A DNA stretch of 64,000 bases, taken from contig JAEWKA010000002.1 of NCBI GenBank assembly GCA_023386265.1, positions 490,698 through 554,697 on the forward strand, in the 5' to 3' direction. Below, piece by piece: positions 32,777 through 42,544 of this stretch. A program made the translations under genes and the position numbers. Every line of letters starts with the position of its first letter. The stretch's first letter is position 1. The notes beneath the pieces were generated by a model. It was not told where the DNA came from and did no database searches. It worked only from the letters and a program-made list of their open reading frames with translations. This DNA is from Bacillota bacterium (GTDB lineage: Bacteria; Bacillota; Clostridia; Oscillospirales; Oscillospiraceae).

Positions 32777-33634
32777 ATGGAATTTCTGATTATATCGGGT
32801 CTTTCGGGCGCGGGAAAGTCCCGCGCTGCGGATATCCTTGAGGACCTTGACTATTACTGCGTCGACAATATGCCCATCGCGCTAATACCTAAATTCGCGC
32901 AGATATGCCTTGCCGCCGGCGAGCGATATGAAAAGGTAGCGCTTGTTACGGATATACGCGAGAGGGCGAATTTTGATGAGCTTTTCGAGGTGCTGGACGG
33001 ACTCTGGGATCTCGGCTGCGATTATCGAATAATATTCGTGGAGGCTGACCCCGATATCATAGTCAAGCGTTACAAGGAAACGCGCCGGCGTCATCCGCTG
33101 ACGGTTCCGGGCTCCACAGTTGAGGACGCCATTATGAGCGAGATAAAGCTCCTCGAGCCTGTCCGCGAGAGAGCTGACTATATAATAAATACCTCAAACC
33201 TAACACTTGGCATGCTTCAGAGCGAGATATTCCGCCTTTTTGTGGGCGGAGATTCTAAGCGGAAGATCGTTGTCAACATTATGTCCTTTGGCTACAAATA
33301 TGGTATTCCGCTCGAAAGCGATCTCGTTTTCGACGTCAGATTCCTGCCGAACCCCTTCTATGTATCTGAGCTTCGAGAACTGAACGGACTGGACGAGGCC
33401 GTGAGCCGCTTTGTTATGCAAAACGAGATGACTAAAGAGTTCTTTGCGAAACTTCAGGATATTACGAAGTTCCTTCTTCCTCTCTATGTGGAGGAGGGCA
33501 AGATGAGTCTTTCAATATCAATCGGCTGTACGGGCGGTCACCACCGTTCCGTCGCCATTGCAAAGGCGCTTACAGACTATATTGAAGGTCTGGGCTACGC
33601 GGCTCAGAACATTAACAGGGATATCCAGAAATAA
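32777..33634 (+). CDS. rapZ: RapZ/YvcJ family nucleotide-binding protein
   Basis: A 285-residue P-loop protein. Walker A GLSGAGKS is at residues 8-15 and the sequence DYYCVDNMP follows; the C-terminal half holds SFGYKYGIP, DVRFLPNPFY and SIGCTGGHHRSV typical of the family. E. coli RapZ is an RNA adaptor controlling GlmS; B. subtilis YvcJ affects competence and binds nucleotides. Its job in clostridia is not settled. I chose ATG 32777; a TTG 6 nt earlier is possible but too close to the GAGAGG site. Confidence 0.94.
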   Translation: MEFLIISGLSGAGKSRAADILEDLDYYCVDNMPIALIPKFAQICLAAGERYEKVALVTDIRERANFDELFEVLDGLWDLGCDYRIIFVEADPDIIVKRYKETRRRHPLTVPGSTVEDAIMSEIKLLEPVRERADYIINTSNLTLGMLQSEIFRLFVGGDSKRKIVVNIMSFGYKYGIPLESDLVFDVRFLPNPFYVSELRELNGLDEAVSRFVMQNEMTKEFFAKLQDITKFLLPLYVEEGKMSLSISIGCTGGHHRSVAIAKALTDYIEGLGYAAQNINRDIQK

Positions 33635-33703
33635 CGCTGTACGTAAGACGTAATTAAGCCTGCCCGCGGCTTTAATTTTGCCCGCGGTGAATGAGAGGTT
33701 TTA

Positions 33704-34699
33704 ATGGTAAGGCAAATAGCGGAACCGTCCATCGTCGTTATCGGGGGCGGTACGGGTCTTTCAAATATGCTGAGGGGCTTAAAACTCCACACAAGCAAAC
33801 TTACAGCGATAGTTACAATGGCGGACGACGGGGGCTCTTCAGGAACACTTAGAGACGAGCTGGGTATGCCGCCTCCCGGAGATGTGCGCAACTGCCTTCA
33901 GGCTCTCGCGAATACGGAGCCGACCATGGAGCAGCTTCTGGGCTACCGCTTCACGGAGGGCGCGCTTAAGGGACAGAGCATGGGAAACCTGTTTCTGGCC
34001 GCCCTCAACGACATTTCAGGCTCCTTCTATGAAGCAGTGTGCAGGCTGAGCGAGGTTCTGGCTATTACGGGAAGGGTGCTTCCCGTAACAACAGAGGACG
34101 TTCGTCTTAAGGCGTGCTTTGACGACGGGACGGAGGTTTTCGGCGAAACGAAGATAGCTGAACACAAAAAGCAAACCAACGGGCGGATTACGAAGCTTGC
34201 ACTCATTCCCGAGAATCCCCCTGCCCTGAAAGAGAGCCTCGACGCCATAAAAAACGCGGAGCTAATCATTCTTGGTCCGGGCAGTCTGTATACGAGCATT
34301 ATTCCGAACCTATTGACTAAAGGCGTGGCGGAAGCGATTGAAGGCTCAGACGCTCTCAAAATTTATGTACTTAACGTTTCCACGCAGGACGGAGAAACGG
34401 AGAGCTATACAGCCTCAGACCATGTGAGAGCTCTATTCTCACATTCAAAGAGAAAGCTTTTCGATTATTGTCTGGCTAACTCTACACAGCTGCCTGATGA
34501 CGTAGCCGCCCGTTACAGGGAACAGGGCGCGTCCCGCACAGTCGTTGACATTACGGAGCTCGAAAGGCTCGGGGTGACAACGATACTGCGGCCAATGCTC
34601 GACTGCACCGACGGTTTTGCAAGGCATAATCCACAGCGCCTTGCCGACGAGATTATGGATCTTTACAGAGAAAAATCTCCGACCAGGATATTTGGATAA
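33704..34699 (+). CDS. yvcK: YvcK/CofD-like protein (gluconeogenesis factor family)
   Basis: A 331-residue protein of the CofD/YvcK fold. IVVIGGGTGLSNMLRGLK near the N-terminus, MADDGGSSGTLRDELGMPPPGDVRNCL and LGPGSLYTSIIPNLLT are the nucleotide-sugar binding motifs. In B. subtilis YvcK binds UDP-sugars and is needed for growth on gluconeogenic carbon and for correct placement of a penicillin-binding protein. The ATG has GAGAGG upstream. It stands between rapZ and whiA as in most Firmicutes. Confidence 0.94.
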   Translation: MVRQIAEPSIVVIGGGTGLSNMLRGLKLHTSKLTAIVTMADDGGSSGTLRDELGMPPPGDVRNCLQALANTEPTMEQLLGYRFTEGALKGQSMGNLFLAALNDISGSFYEAVCRLSEVLAITGRVLPVTTEDVRLKACFDDGTEVFGETKIAEHKKQTNGRITKLALIPENPPALKESLDAIKNAELIILGPGSLYTSIIPNLLTKGVAEAIEGSDALKIYVLNVSTQDGETESYTASDHVRALFSHSKRKLFDYCLANSTQLPDDVAARYREQGASRTVVDITELERLGVTTILRPMLDCTDGFARHNPQRLADEIMDLYREKSPTRIFG

Positions 34700-34733
34700 C
34701 AATTTTAAATTTTGCAGTTAAGGAGGTGAGCGC

Positions 34734-35627
34734 ATGTCATTTTCGTCGGATACGAAAGCGGAGCTCTGCAGAATCCAAATTCAGAAGCACTGCTGTGCTT
34801 TGGCGGAAGCCTACGGAATTTTGCTTTACTGCAACATGTTCACGGCTGACGAGATAAGAATTGTGACCTCCAGCTTACTATTTGCCGAGCGCTTGCCTAA
34901 GCTATTTAAAAGAGCCTTCAATGTGGGATTCGACTGCGTGCCTTCCACCGACATAGTTGGAAAGCAAACTCTTTCAATCACAAACAGAGAACACATCCGC
35001 CAGATTTTTGCGGCCTACGGCTATGAGGCAAAGGGGATACTTGCCCACCATGTGAATTTGGGCGCCATTGAGGAAAACTGCTGCAAGGCCTCCTTCCTGC
35101 GCGGAGCCTTTCTCGCGGGTGGGAGTATAACGGATCCCTCCAAAAGCTATCATCTAGAGGTAGTGACCGACCACTACAACGTGTCACGCGAAACTTTTTC
35201 GATACTTCTGGAGCTTGGGTTTTCACCAAAGGATGCATCGCGCGGCGGGAATTATGTCATTTATTTCAAGCAGTCCGAGTCAATCGAGGACTTTTTCACG
35301 CTGATTGGAGCGCCTGTTTCGGCGATGGACATTATGTCCGCAAAGGTCGAAAAGGATATGCGCAACGCTGTGAACAGGCGCGTCAATTGTGACAGCGCGA
35401 ATGCCGACAAAATCGTTCTCGCGGCTCAGGACCAGCTTGAGGCAATACGCCGTATCGAGCGTACATCGGGGCTTGACGAGCTTCCGGACAAGCTGCGCGA
35501 AGCCGCGCTCCTGCGCATTGCAAATCCCGAGGCGAGCCTTACCGATCTTGCCGCGCTCGCCATCCCTCCTGTCAGTAAATCCTGCATCAGCCACAGGCTC
35601 CGCAGACTGACGGAGTATCTGGGCTAA
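34734..35627 (+). CDS. whiA: DNA-binding protein WhiA
   Basis: A 297-residue protein with two LAGLIDADG-like halves (RGAFLAGGSITDPSKSYHLEVV) and a C-terminal helix-turn-helix (LREAALLRIANPEASLTDLA, then SKSCISHRLRRLTEYL). In Streptomyces it triggers sporulation septation; in Bacillus it affects chromosome segregation and cell division. ATG at 34734 has AAGGAGGTGA at the ideal distance. It ends the hprK cluster; dnaE follows after 26 nt. Confidence 0.95.
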   Translation: MSFSSDTKAELCRIQIQKHCCALAEAYGILLYCNMFTADEIRIVTSSLLFAERLPKLFKRAFNVGFDCVPSTDIVGKQTLSITNREHIRQIFAAYGYEAKGILAHHVNLGAIEENCCKASFLRGAFLAGGSITDPSKSYHLEVVTDHYNVSRETFSILLELGFSPKDASRGGNYVIYFKQSESIEDFFTLIGAPVSAMDIMSAKVEKDMRNAVNRRVNCDSANADKIVLAAQDQLEAIRRIERTSGLDELPDKLREAALLRIANPEASLTDLAALAIPPVSKSCISHRLRRLTEYLG

Positions 35628-35653
35628 TAAACTAGAACAAAGGAGCGTAAGCC

Positions 35654-38600
35654 ATGTCGTTTGTTCACCTGCACGTCCATAGCGAATTCAGTCTTCTGGA
35701 CGGCGCCTGCCGTATCGATAGTATGGCTGAGTGCGCCAAAAATCTCGGACAGACTGCGCTTGCGATAACAGACCATGGCGTCATGTACGGCGCTGTGGCT
35801 TTCTATAAGGCGGCGAAGAAAGCAGGCATCAAGCCGATAATCGGTTGTGAGGTATATGTCGCGCCGCGCTCGAGAACGGACAGGGAATATGGGCCCGACA
35901 GCGGTTATTCCCACCTAATACTTCTTTGCAAAAATGAGACAGGCTATCACAACCTCTGCTATCTCGTCAGCGAGGGCTTTACAACAGGCTTTTACGTTAA
36001 GCCGCGCATCGACTGGCAGCTGCTTCACGAGCACTCGGAGGGACTAATTTGCCTTTCAGGCTGTGTAGCGGGCGAGGTACAGCAGAAAATTATAAAGGGC
36101 GACTATTCGGACGCGAAGGAGCGAGCGCTTGAACTAGCTGAGCTTTTCGGGAAAGACGGCTTTTATCTTGAGCTGCAATCTCACGGAATACGCGAGGAGC
36201 GCATTGCGGCGGAGGGACTTATAAAGCTTCACCACGAAACAGGAATACCTCTTGTTCTGACGAATGACGCGCATTACCTTAAAAAGGAGGACGCGCGCAA
36301 TCAGGACGTTCTGATGTGCATTCAGATGGGCAAGACGGTTGATGACCCCGACCGCATGAAGTTCCAAGGGAGCGAGTTTTACCTCAAGTCAGAGGATGAG
36401 ATGCGGGAGCTGTTTTCGGAATTTCCCGAAATTTCCGAGGCCGCCGACAACACAAGCATTATTGCTGAGCAGTGCAATTTTGATTTTGAGTTTGGGCATT
36501 ACCACCTGCCCAACTTCCCGCTTCCGATTGGGGAGACGGATGGCTTTGACTACCTGAAAAAGCTCTGTGACCGAGGTTTTGAGAAACGATACGGACATGT
36601 TTACAGCCTTGATAACGCTGAAGACGAGATAAAAAAGCTCCGTGCTCAGCTCGCATATGAGCTCGAAATGATACATAAAATGGGCTTTACGGACTATTTT
36701 CTCATCACTTCGGATTTTATCGGATACGCGAAAGCGCAGGGCATACCTGTCGGCCCCGGGCGCGGCTCGGCGGCAGGTAGCATTGTGTCCTACTGCCTTG
36801 AAATTACCGATGTCGACCCAATTAAATACAGCCTCTTTTTTGAGCGCTTTCTGAACCCCGAACGTATTTCCATGCCCGATATAGATATCGACTTCTGCGT
36901 TGAGCGCAGGGGTGAGGTCATTGAATATGTGACGCGCAAATACGGCTCCGACCATGTCGCGCAGATTGTAACCTTCGGCACCATGGCGGCAAGGGCGGCA
37001 GTCCGCGACGTGGGGCGCGCGCTGGGTATAAGCTATGCCGAATGCGACGCTGTAGCAAAACAGATTCCTTTTGCACTCGGCATAACGCTTGACGAGGCTC
37101 TCAAGCTCTCAAAACCGCTCCGCGAAATGTACGAGGGCGACTACCGCATAAAGGAACTCGTGGACACCGCAAGAGCGCTTGAGGGCATGCCGCGCCATGC
37201 CTCCACACATGCGGCAGGCGTCGTTATTTCGGGAAAGCCGGTTTATGAATACGTTCCGCTTGCGAAAAACGACGAATCAGTTGTTTGCCAGTTCCCGATG
37301 ACGACGCTTGAGGAGCTGGGACTTCTTAAAATGGACTTTTTGGGTCTGCGAAACCTGACCGTTCTTGAAAGAGCCAATCAGATTGTTCGCAGAAAGCAGC
37401 CGGATTTTGATGTTGCCAATGAGCCTGACGATGACAAGGCCACCTTCGAGATGCTTTCTCAAGGGCGCACTGAGGGCGTTTTCCAGCTTGAAAGCACTGG
37501 TATGACATCGGTCTGCACAGGTCTCAAGCCGCGCTCGATTGAAGATATTACGGCGGTCATCGCGCTCTACCGCCCGGGACCGATGGAGAGCATACCGCGC
37601 TTTCTCGAGTGCAGTTCAAATCCGCAGAAGATTCGCTACAAGCACGAGCTTCTGCGCGACATCCTCGAAATCACCTACGGATGCATAGTCTACCAGGAGC
37701 AGGTCATCGAGATATTCAAAAAGCTCGCGGGCTTCTCGCTCGGTCAGGCGGACATGATTCGCAGGGCTATGTCCAAGAAAAAAGAGAAGGAAATCAAAAA
37801 GGAGAGAGACTCCTTTATTCATGGCGATCCGGAACGTAATATTGCGGGCGCGGTTGCAAACGGCGTTTCCGAAGAGATTGCCGGCAGTATCTATGATGAG
37901 ATACTGGATTTTGCGAACTACGCCTTTAACAAGGCGCATGCGGTAGCTTATGCAATTGTCGCCTACCGAACAGCCTATATGAAGCTGCACTATTCCCGCG
38001 AATACATGGCGGCCCTTCTATCCTCCGTTCTCGACAGCCCCACGAAGGTTGCGGAATATATAGCCGAGTGCAGAGATTGGGGAATAAAGCTCCTGCCGCC
38101 GGATGTCAACGAATCGGAGGCAGACTTCACTGTTTCGGGTGAGAATATCCGCTTCGGTCTCGTCGCGATAAAGAACATCGGGCGCGGCTTTATAAACGCG
38201 CTCGTCGAGAGCAGAGAGACAGAGGGAAAGTTCCGGAGCTTCGATGAATTCTGCCGCAGGCTCATTGGCCGCGACCTCAATAGACGCGCGGTCGAAGGTC
38301 TGATACGCGCCGGCGCGTTCGACTCTCTTGGCTATAAGCGTAGCCAGCTCATGAAAGTTGCCGATAAGGTTATAGATGGCGTGAACGATTCCGCGAGAAA
38401 AAATATTGACGGGCAGCTGGATTTGTTCTCTATGGGACAGGACAGCGAGGATAGTCCGTCAGTTACGGAAACTCAGATGCCGGATATACCCGAATTCACC
38501 CCGAGCGAACTTATGGCGATGGAGAAGGAAACAACGGGGCTGTATCTCACGGGGCACCCTATGGACGAATACCGTGCTGCCGCAAGGCACGCCGGAGCTG

Positions 38601-39160
38601 TCCCGATTGCCACGATAATAAACGATTTTTCACAGGAGGGCGGACCGACATCTTTTGCGGACGGGCAATTTCTGACGCTTGCAGGGGTCATCGCCGCCTC
38701 TAAAACGAAAACGACACGTAACAACAGCCTCATGGCGTATATCCAGCTTGAGGACGCCACCGGCACGATTGAGCTCATCGCGTTTCAGCGCGTTCTTGAT
38801 GTGAGCGGCGGATACATTAAGGAAAACGCCCCCATCGTAGTCAAGGGACATATCTCCGTCCGCGACGAAAAAGAACCGCAGCTCATGGTCGAAACTCTCC
38901 GCCCGATGACGGACCTTGAACCACTTAACCGCGAGGAAAAGCCGAAGGAAGAAAAAACGCTTTGGATTAAATTGCCTTCAAAGGAAGACCCGAGACTGAA
39001 AAAGGTCGAAAAGATACTTGTAATGTTCGAGGGAGAAGAGCGAATGATAATCTATTGTGAGGACACTAAAATGCGGCTTTCCGCAAAATGTATGATACAT
39101 GATTCGCTAATTTGTGAGCTCAAGCAGCTGCTGGGGAGCGAAAATGTCGTTGTAAAATAA
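35654..39160 (+). CDS. dnaE: DNA polymerase III subunit alpha
   Basis: A 1168-residue C-family replicative polymerase of the DnaE type. The PHP domain leads (FVHLHVHSEFSLLDGACR, ITDHGVMYGA). The catalytic core follows: VGPGRGSAAGSIVSYCL near residue 370 and PDIDIDFCVERRGEVIEYV near 412 carry the active-site Asp. LYRPGPM, the helix-hairpin-helix region and a C-terminal OB fold are present. The ATG lies behind AAGGAGCG. Clostridia also have PolC, so DnaE may do primer extension or lagging-strand work here. No intein is seen. Confidence 0.97.
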   Translation: MSFVHLHVHSEFSLLDGACRIDSMAECAKNLGQTALAITDHGVMYGAVAFYKAAKKAGIKPIIGCEVYVAPRSRTDREYGPDSGYSHLILLCKNETGYHNLCYLVSEGFTTGFYVKPRIDWQLLHEHSEGLICLSGCVAGEVQQKIIKGDYSDAKERALELAELFGKDGFYLELQSHGIREERIAAEGLIKLHHETGIPLVLTNDAHYLKKEDARNQDVLMCIQMGKTVDDPDRMKFQGSEFYLKSEDEMRELFSEFPEISEAADNTSIIAEQCNFDFEFGHYHLPNFPLPIGETDGFDYLKKLCDRGFEKRYGHVYSLDNAEDEIKKLRAQLAYELEMIHKMGFTDYFLITSDFIGYAKAQGIPVGPGRGSAAGSIVSYCLEITDVDPIKYSLFFERFLNPERISMPDIDIDFCVERRGEVIEYVTRKYGSDHVAQIVTFGTMAARAAVRDVGRALGISYAECDAVAKQIPFALGITLDEALKLSKPLREMYEGDYRIKELVDTARALEGMPRHASTHAAGVVISGKPVYEYVPLAKNDESVVCQFPMTTLEELGLLKMDFLGLRNLTVLERANQIVRRKQPDFDVANEPDDDKATFEMLSQGRTEGVFQLESTGMTSVCTGLKPRSIEDITAVIALYRPGPMESIPRFLECSSNPQKIRYKHELLRDILEITYGCIVYQEQVIEIFKKLAGFSLGQADMIRRAMSKKKEKEIKKERDSFIHGDPERNIAGAVANGVSEEIAGSIYDEILDFANYAFNKAHAVAYAIVAYRTAYMKLHYSREYMAALLSSVLDSPTKVAEYIAECRDWGIKLLPPDVNESEADFTVSGENIRFGLVAIKNIGRGFINALVESRETEGKFRSFDEFCRRLIGRDLNRRAVEGLIRAGAFDSLGYKRSQLMKVADKVIDGVNDSARKNIDGQLDLFSMGQDSEDSPSVTETQMPDIPEFTPSELMAMEKETTGLYLTGHPMDEYRAAARHAGAVPIATIINDFSQEGGPTSFADGQFLTLAGVIAASKTKTTRNNSLMAYIQLEDATGTIELIAFQRVLDVSGGYIKENAPIVVKGHISVRDEKEPQLMVETLRPMTDLEPLNREEKPKEEKTLWIKLPSKEDPRLKKVEKILVMFEGEERMIIYCEDTKMRLSAKCMIHDSLICELKQLLGSENVVVK

Positions 39161-39184
39161 TTAGCATATTCAAAGGAGAATAGC

Positions 39185-40345
39185 ATGAAGAGTTTTCAGT
39201 ACCGCAATCATACAAGGATAGTATTCGGTGAGGGGGCCCTCGATAAGCTCGCCGATGAGCTTCGATCCTGCGAAAAAAATATTTTGCTCGCCTACGGAAA
39301 AGGCGCTATCAAAAGAGAAGGCATATACGAATCAGTAATAAAAATTCTTGCCGACTGCGGGAAAAATGTGACAGAGCTTTCAGGTATCATGCCGAATCCC
39401 ACGGCGGCAAAGGTTCGCGAGGGTGTTGCGCTCTGCAAAGAAAACAACATCGATTTCATCCTTGCCGTCGGCGGCGGCTCTGTTATCGACTGCTGCAAGG
39501 CAATCGCCGTCGGCGCAGTCGTGGAGGAGGATTTTTGGGATGTGCTCTATAAAGCACATAAAAAAGCGCCAAAGGCTCTTCGTATCGGCACAGTGCTGAC
39601 AATGGTCGGCACTGGCTCTGAAATGAACGGGAACGCGGTTATCACAAATGAGGAAATCAAGGTCAAGGCAGGCTTTAATTCTCCTTATGTGTATCCAATG
39701 TTTTCAATCCTTGACCCGACCTTTACCTACAGCCTGCCGCAGTATCAGATGGTCAGTGGCGTCTGTGACATCATGAGTCACTTGATGGAGCTTTATTTCA
39801 GCGGGGAAGACGACAACGTCTCTGATGATTTGAACGAGGCGCTGATGAAGAGCATAGTTAAAAACGCTCGCATTGCGGTTAAAAACCCCAAAGACTACGA
39901 TGCGAGGAGCAATATAATGTGGGGAGCGACACTTGCGCTCAATGACATGCTCGGCGTCGGCAAGGCGCAGGACTGGGAAGTCCATCAGATAGAGCATCAG
40001 CTTGGAGCGTATTACGACGTTGCTCACGGAATGGGACTTGCGGCAGTTTCCGCTTCGTATTATAGATTCATCTGCAAGGACGGACTTCAAAAGTTCGTGC
40101 ATTACGCCGTTAATGTCTGGGACGTCGACCCGAAGGGCAAAACCGATGAAGAGACGGCCCTCGAGGGCATAGACAGGCTTGAAGCGTTCTTTAGAGAAAT
40201 CGGTGCTGCGACCTCTCTGCGCGAGCTGGGTATACCCGACAAGTCGAAGCTTTCTGAGATTGCAGAGAGCACGAATCTCTTAAAGAGCGGCTACAGGACG
40301 CTGACGCATGAGGACGTTAAAAATATTTTGGAAGCCAGCTTCTGA
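39185..40345 (+). CDS. Iron-containing alcohol dehydrogenase (butanol dehydrogenase-like)
   Basis: A 386-residue group III alcohol dehydrogenase. The NAD(P)-binding GGGSVIDCCKAIAVGA follows the N-terminal domain, and GTGSEMNGNAVITN is the next conserved stretch. Metal ligands are in CDIMSHLMELYFS, VHQIEHQLGAYYDVAHGMGLA. The sequence best resembles the YugJ/BdhA-type enzymes that reduce butyraldehyde or other aldehydes with NAD(P)H. It begins 25 nt after dnaE (AAAGGAG site) and may be reached by read-through. Substrate is uncertain. Confidence 0.92.
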   Translation: MKSFQYRNHTRIVFGEGALDKLADELRSCEKNILLAYGKGAIKREGIYESVIKILADCGKNVTELSGIMPNPTAAKVREGVALCKENNIDFILAVGGGSVIDCCKAIAVGAVVEEDFWDVLYKAHKKAPKALRIGTVLTMVGTGSEMNGNAVITNEEIKVKAGFNSPYVYPMFSILDPTFTYSLPQYQMVSGVCDIMSHLMELYFSGEDDNVSDDLNEALMKSIVKNARIAVKNPKDYDARSNIMWGATLALNDMLGVGKAQDWEVHQIEHQLGAYYDVAHGMGLAAVSASYYRFICKDGLQKFVHYAVNVWDVDPKGKTDEETALEGIDRLEAFFREIGAATSLRELGIPDKSKLSEIAESTNLLKSGYRTLTHEDVKNILEASF

Positions 40346-40350
40346 TAAAA

Positions 40351-40387
40351 ATAGGAAGAGCCGCCCGATTTGGGTGGCTCTTCCTAT
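40351..40387. terminator. Bidirectional terminator between the dehydrogenase and SGNH hydrolase genes
   Basis: A 16-bp stem with one G-U pair (arms 40351-40366 and 40372-40387) and a GATTT loop, A-rich before and T-rich after. It lies between convergent genes. Confidence 0.9.
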
Positions 40388-40398
40388 CTTTATCAGTT

Positions 40399-41655
40399 TT
40401 ATTCGGTGTAGTCTTTAGTCGTATCAATGCTTATCGTGCTTGTCGCCGAGTCCCAGCCGATGCCGAAATTTATAGACGAGCCTAGATCGCGCAGCTTGAA
40501 ATAATTGTTTCCATTAATGTTGTAGGCCGTCAAGCTCAAAAGCTTTCCGTCAAGATAGACGCTCGAAGCGGTCTTAACCGCGCTGACATCCGAAGTGTTT
40601 CCGTAAACGCTCAGTTCTCCGCCAACGGAGGTGTATGCCGAGCCGGAGCTCAGAGTAATAGTTTTTCCGTCCCAGCCGATGCCGAACTGCTTTGTGCTAC
40701 CTGAAAGTGCCATAGCGATGTCGCGGAGCTTGAAGTAGTTGTTGCCGCCGATGCTGTAAGCGTCAAAAGCCTCGGTCTTGCCGTTTACAAGAACGCTTGC
40801 TTTTGTCGGGGTTGCCGTAACGGCTGAGGGCACAAGAAGTCCAATCTGCTTCCAAAATTCGGTGGCGATGGCCTTGTAGCCTGCAGCAGTCGGATGAATG
40901 TCGGTCGCCACAAGATAAGCGCTCGAATCTGCGGCCATTGCCGTCATCGTATCGATATAAGTTATGGAAGCTTCCGCATTTGCGGCGGAAACATTTGTAA
41001 TTGCCTTCTGGATATATACGTTGAAGTCCTTGAGCGGAGTGTCGAGATCGACACCCGTTACTGCAGCCGCTACGGGGAGCGGGTTATAGTAGCCCATGAC
41101 GTATATCTTTATATTGGGGTTTGCGTTCAGGATGTTCTGAAGTATCGTCTCGATGTTTTTTTCAACGGCTGGAGCCGTTACGCCGTCATTGACGCTCTTG
41201 CCTATGGAGGTCAGAATTTCCTTGATTTTTGCCATATCGGGCATCGCGCCGGCAGTCAGAGTCTTAACGTATGCATAAATCGGAGCCAGCAGATCGTTGC
41301 CGCCTACATCCAGTGTCGCGATTTCGGCGTTTTTAACGAGCTTATATCCGACAGAAGTCGTGTCGTTAAGGACAGCGGTGTTTGCTGCGAGCAGTTTAGC
41401 CGTTATTCCAGAAACGCAAAAGTCTTCGTTAAAACTGCCGAGAGCGCCCGCTGCTTTTAGATCCGCCGCAATAAGATCCGTATATCCGAAATCGGAGCCT
41501 GTCTCTCTATAGCCTCCGCGTACTCCCGAGGCAACCGAATCACCGAAAGCTACGTAGTCGATAGAAGGTGTTGCTGCAAGCACAGGCGCGACCGACATTA
41601 CGAGGATGACAGCAATAAGTATTACTGACACAGAGATTCTTGATGATTTTCTCAT
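40399..41655 (-). CDS. Secreted SGNH/GDSL hydrolase with two stalk-like repeats
   Basis: A 418-residue exported protein. The signal peptide covers about residues 1-27, ending at an APVLAA site. The SGNH esterase domain has FGDSVASG (Ser40), VGGNDLL and DIHPTAAGY, giving the Ser, Asn and Asp/His blocks. The last 130 residues hold two copies of a copper-amine-oxidase-like stalk domain, each with NNYFKLRD and FGIGWD. ATG at 41655 behind GGAGGA; a long in-frame extension upstream has no site and is not a signal peptide. It probably de-esterifies a wall or extracellular polymer and is held near the wall by the repeats. Confidence 0.9.
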   Translation of the reverse strand: MRKSSRISVSVILIAVILVMSVAPVLAATPSIDYVAFGDSVASGVRGGYRETGSDFGYTDLIAADLKAAGALGSFNEDFCVSGITAKLLAANTAVLNDTTSVGYKLVKNAEIATLDVGGNDLLAPIYAYVKTLTAGAMPDMAKIKEILTSIGKSVNDGVTAPAVEKNIETILQNILNANPNIKIYVMGYYNPLPVAAAVTGVDLDTPLKDFNVYIQKAITNVSAANAEASITYIDTMTAMAADSSAYLVATDIHPTAAGYKAIATEFWKQIGLLVPSAVTATPTKASVLVNGKTEAFDAYSIGGNNYFKLRDIAMALSGSTKQFGIGWDGKTITLSSGSAYTSVGGELSVYGNTSDVSAVKTASSVYLDGKLLSLTAYNINGNNYFKLRDLGSSINFGIGWDSATSTISIDTTKDYTE

Positions 41656-41740
41656 TTTTTTCCTCCGCTTAGGTTTGAGACTCAAATCAAATGGCAGACA
41701 CGGAATATCGTGTCTGCCATATATACCATTTATAAGTATT

Positions 41741-42208
41741 TCAATCGCGGCGTCGGCGATAGCTGCCCTTTTTATCTGCGTACATACGGCTGTCCGATAT
41801 GCGGCTGTCGGAATCCTGCATAAATTGCTTGAGCTTATCTTCAAAGCTCGCCTCTGCGGGAGGCCCTGCATTGAATGATTTCTGGGCGTAGCCCTGCCTT
41901 GGGGAAAAGTCTTTTTGTCTGGGCTGACTTGGACGCGCCGACATTGCATGCTCCTGTTCGGGACGGGGACCCGGCGCTTCAGCTTTTTTTATTGAGAGAT
42001 TTATCTTGCCTGCCTCATTAATCCCGATGACCTTGACCTTAACGGTCTGCCCTTCGGATACATGGTCATGAACGTCATTTACATAGTTGTTCGCGATCTC
42101 CGAAATGTGGACGAGACCGTTGCTACCGTCCGGCAGCGAAACGAAGGCACCGAATTTTGTTATGCCTGTAATCTTGCCCTCAAAAATTTCTCCCACTGTT
42201 GGCTGCAT
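41741..42208 (-). CDS. yabR: S1 RNA-binding domain protein (YabR-like)
   Basis: A 155-residue protein with one S1 domain (residues 1-75: VGEIFEGKITGITKFGAFVSLPDG, GLVHISEIA, VKVKVIGIN, KINLSIKKA) and a disordered, charged C-terminal half rich in Arg, Ser and Gln ending GSYRRRRD. The place directly after divIC copies the B. subtilis order yabP-yabQ-divIC-yabR. S1 proteins of this type bind RNA and may join polyribosomes; the precise role is unknown. Confidence 0.88.
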   Translation of the reverse strand: MQPTVGEIFEGKITGITKFGAFVSLPDGSNGLVHISEIANNYVNDVHDHVSEGQTVKVKVIGINEAGKINLSIKKAEAPGPRPEQEHAMSARPSQPRQKDFSPRQGYAQKSFNAGPPAEASFEDKLKQFMQDSDSRISDSRMYADKKGSYRRRRD

Positions 42209-42265
42209 ATAAGAGCTTTGTCCTCCTGTTTTGTTCGATAGGTCCGACTATGTATGCGTGGGGAT

Positions 42266-42544
42266 TCAGTTGTTAACGTCGTAAAAAATCTTCTCGCCGG
42301 GTTTTACGAGCCCGAGCTTGCTTCTGGCAATATCCTCGAGTGTATCGGGGTCTGTGCTGTGATCAATCGCGTACTGGAGCTCAGTGTTTTTTTGAAGTTC
42401 CCCGTCGACCTGAGTTTGCAGCTCGTCGCGCTGCGCTCGGGCGTCTGACACCTGAACCTTCAGTGCTACTAAGGTTATTCCCGCGTAAACCATGATTGCT
42501 AGAATGACGATTTTTGTGATGAGACCGGTCCGTTTGAACTTCAT
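42266..42544 (-). CDS. divIC: Cell-division protein DivIC/FtsB family (septum formation initiator)
   Basis: A 92-residue bitopic protein: short basic N-terminus (MKFKRTGLITK), one membrane helix (IVILAIMVYAGITLVAL) and an extracytoplasmic coiled coil (VSDARAQRDELQTQVDG), then the family end with IARSKLGLVKPGEKIF. It links the late divisome to FtsL and FtsQ/DivIB. I chose the ATG at 42544 with GGGAGGG upstream; the frame is open further 5', where it overlaps yabQ. It lies in the yabP-yabQ-divIC-yabR cluster. Confidence 0.92.
   Translation of the reverse strand: MKFKRTGLITKIVILAIMVYAGITLVALKVQVSDARAQRDELQTQVDGELQKNTELQYAIDHSTDPDTLEDIARSKLGLVKPGEKIFYDVNN

Noticed and set aside
40399..41949. Longer reading of the SGNH hydrolase from 41949
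   Set aside because: It would overlap the end of yabR and hide the signal peptide; ATG 41655 has a strong ribosome site.
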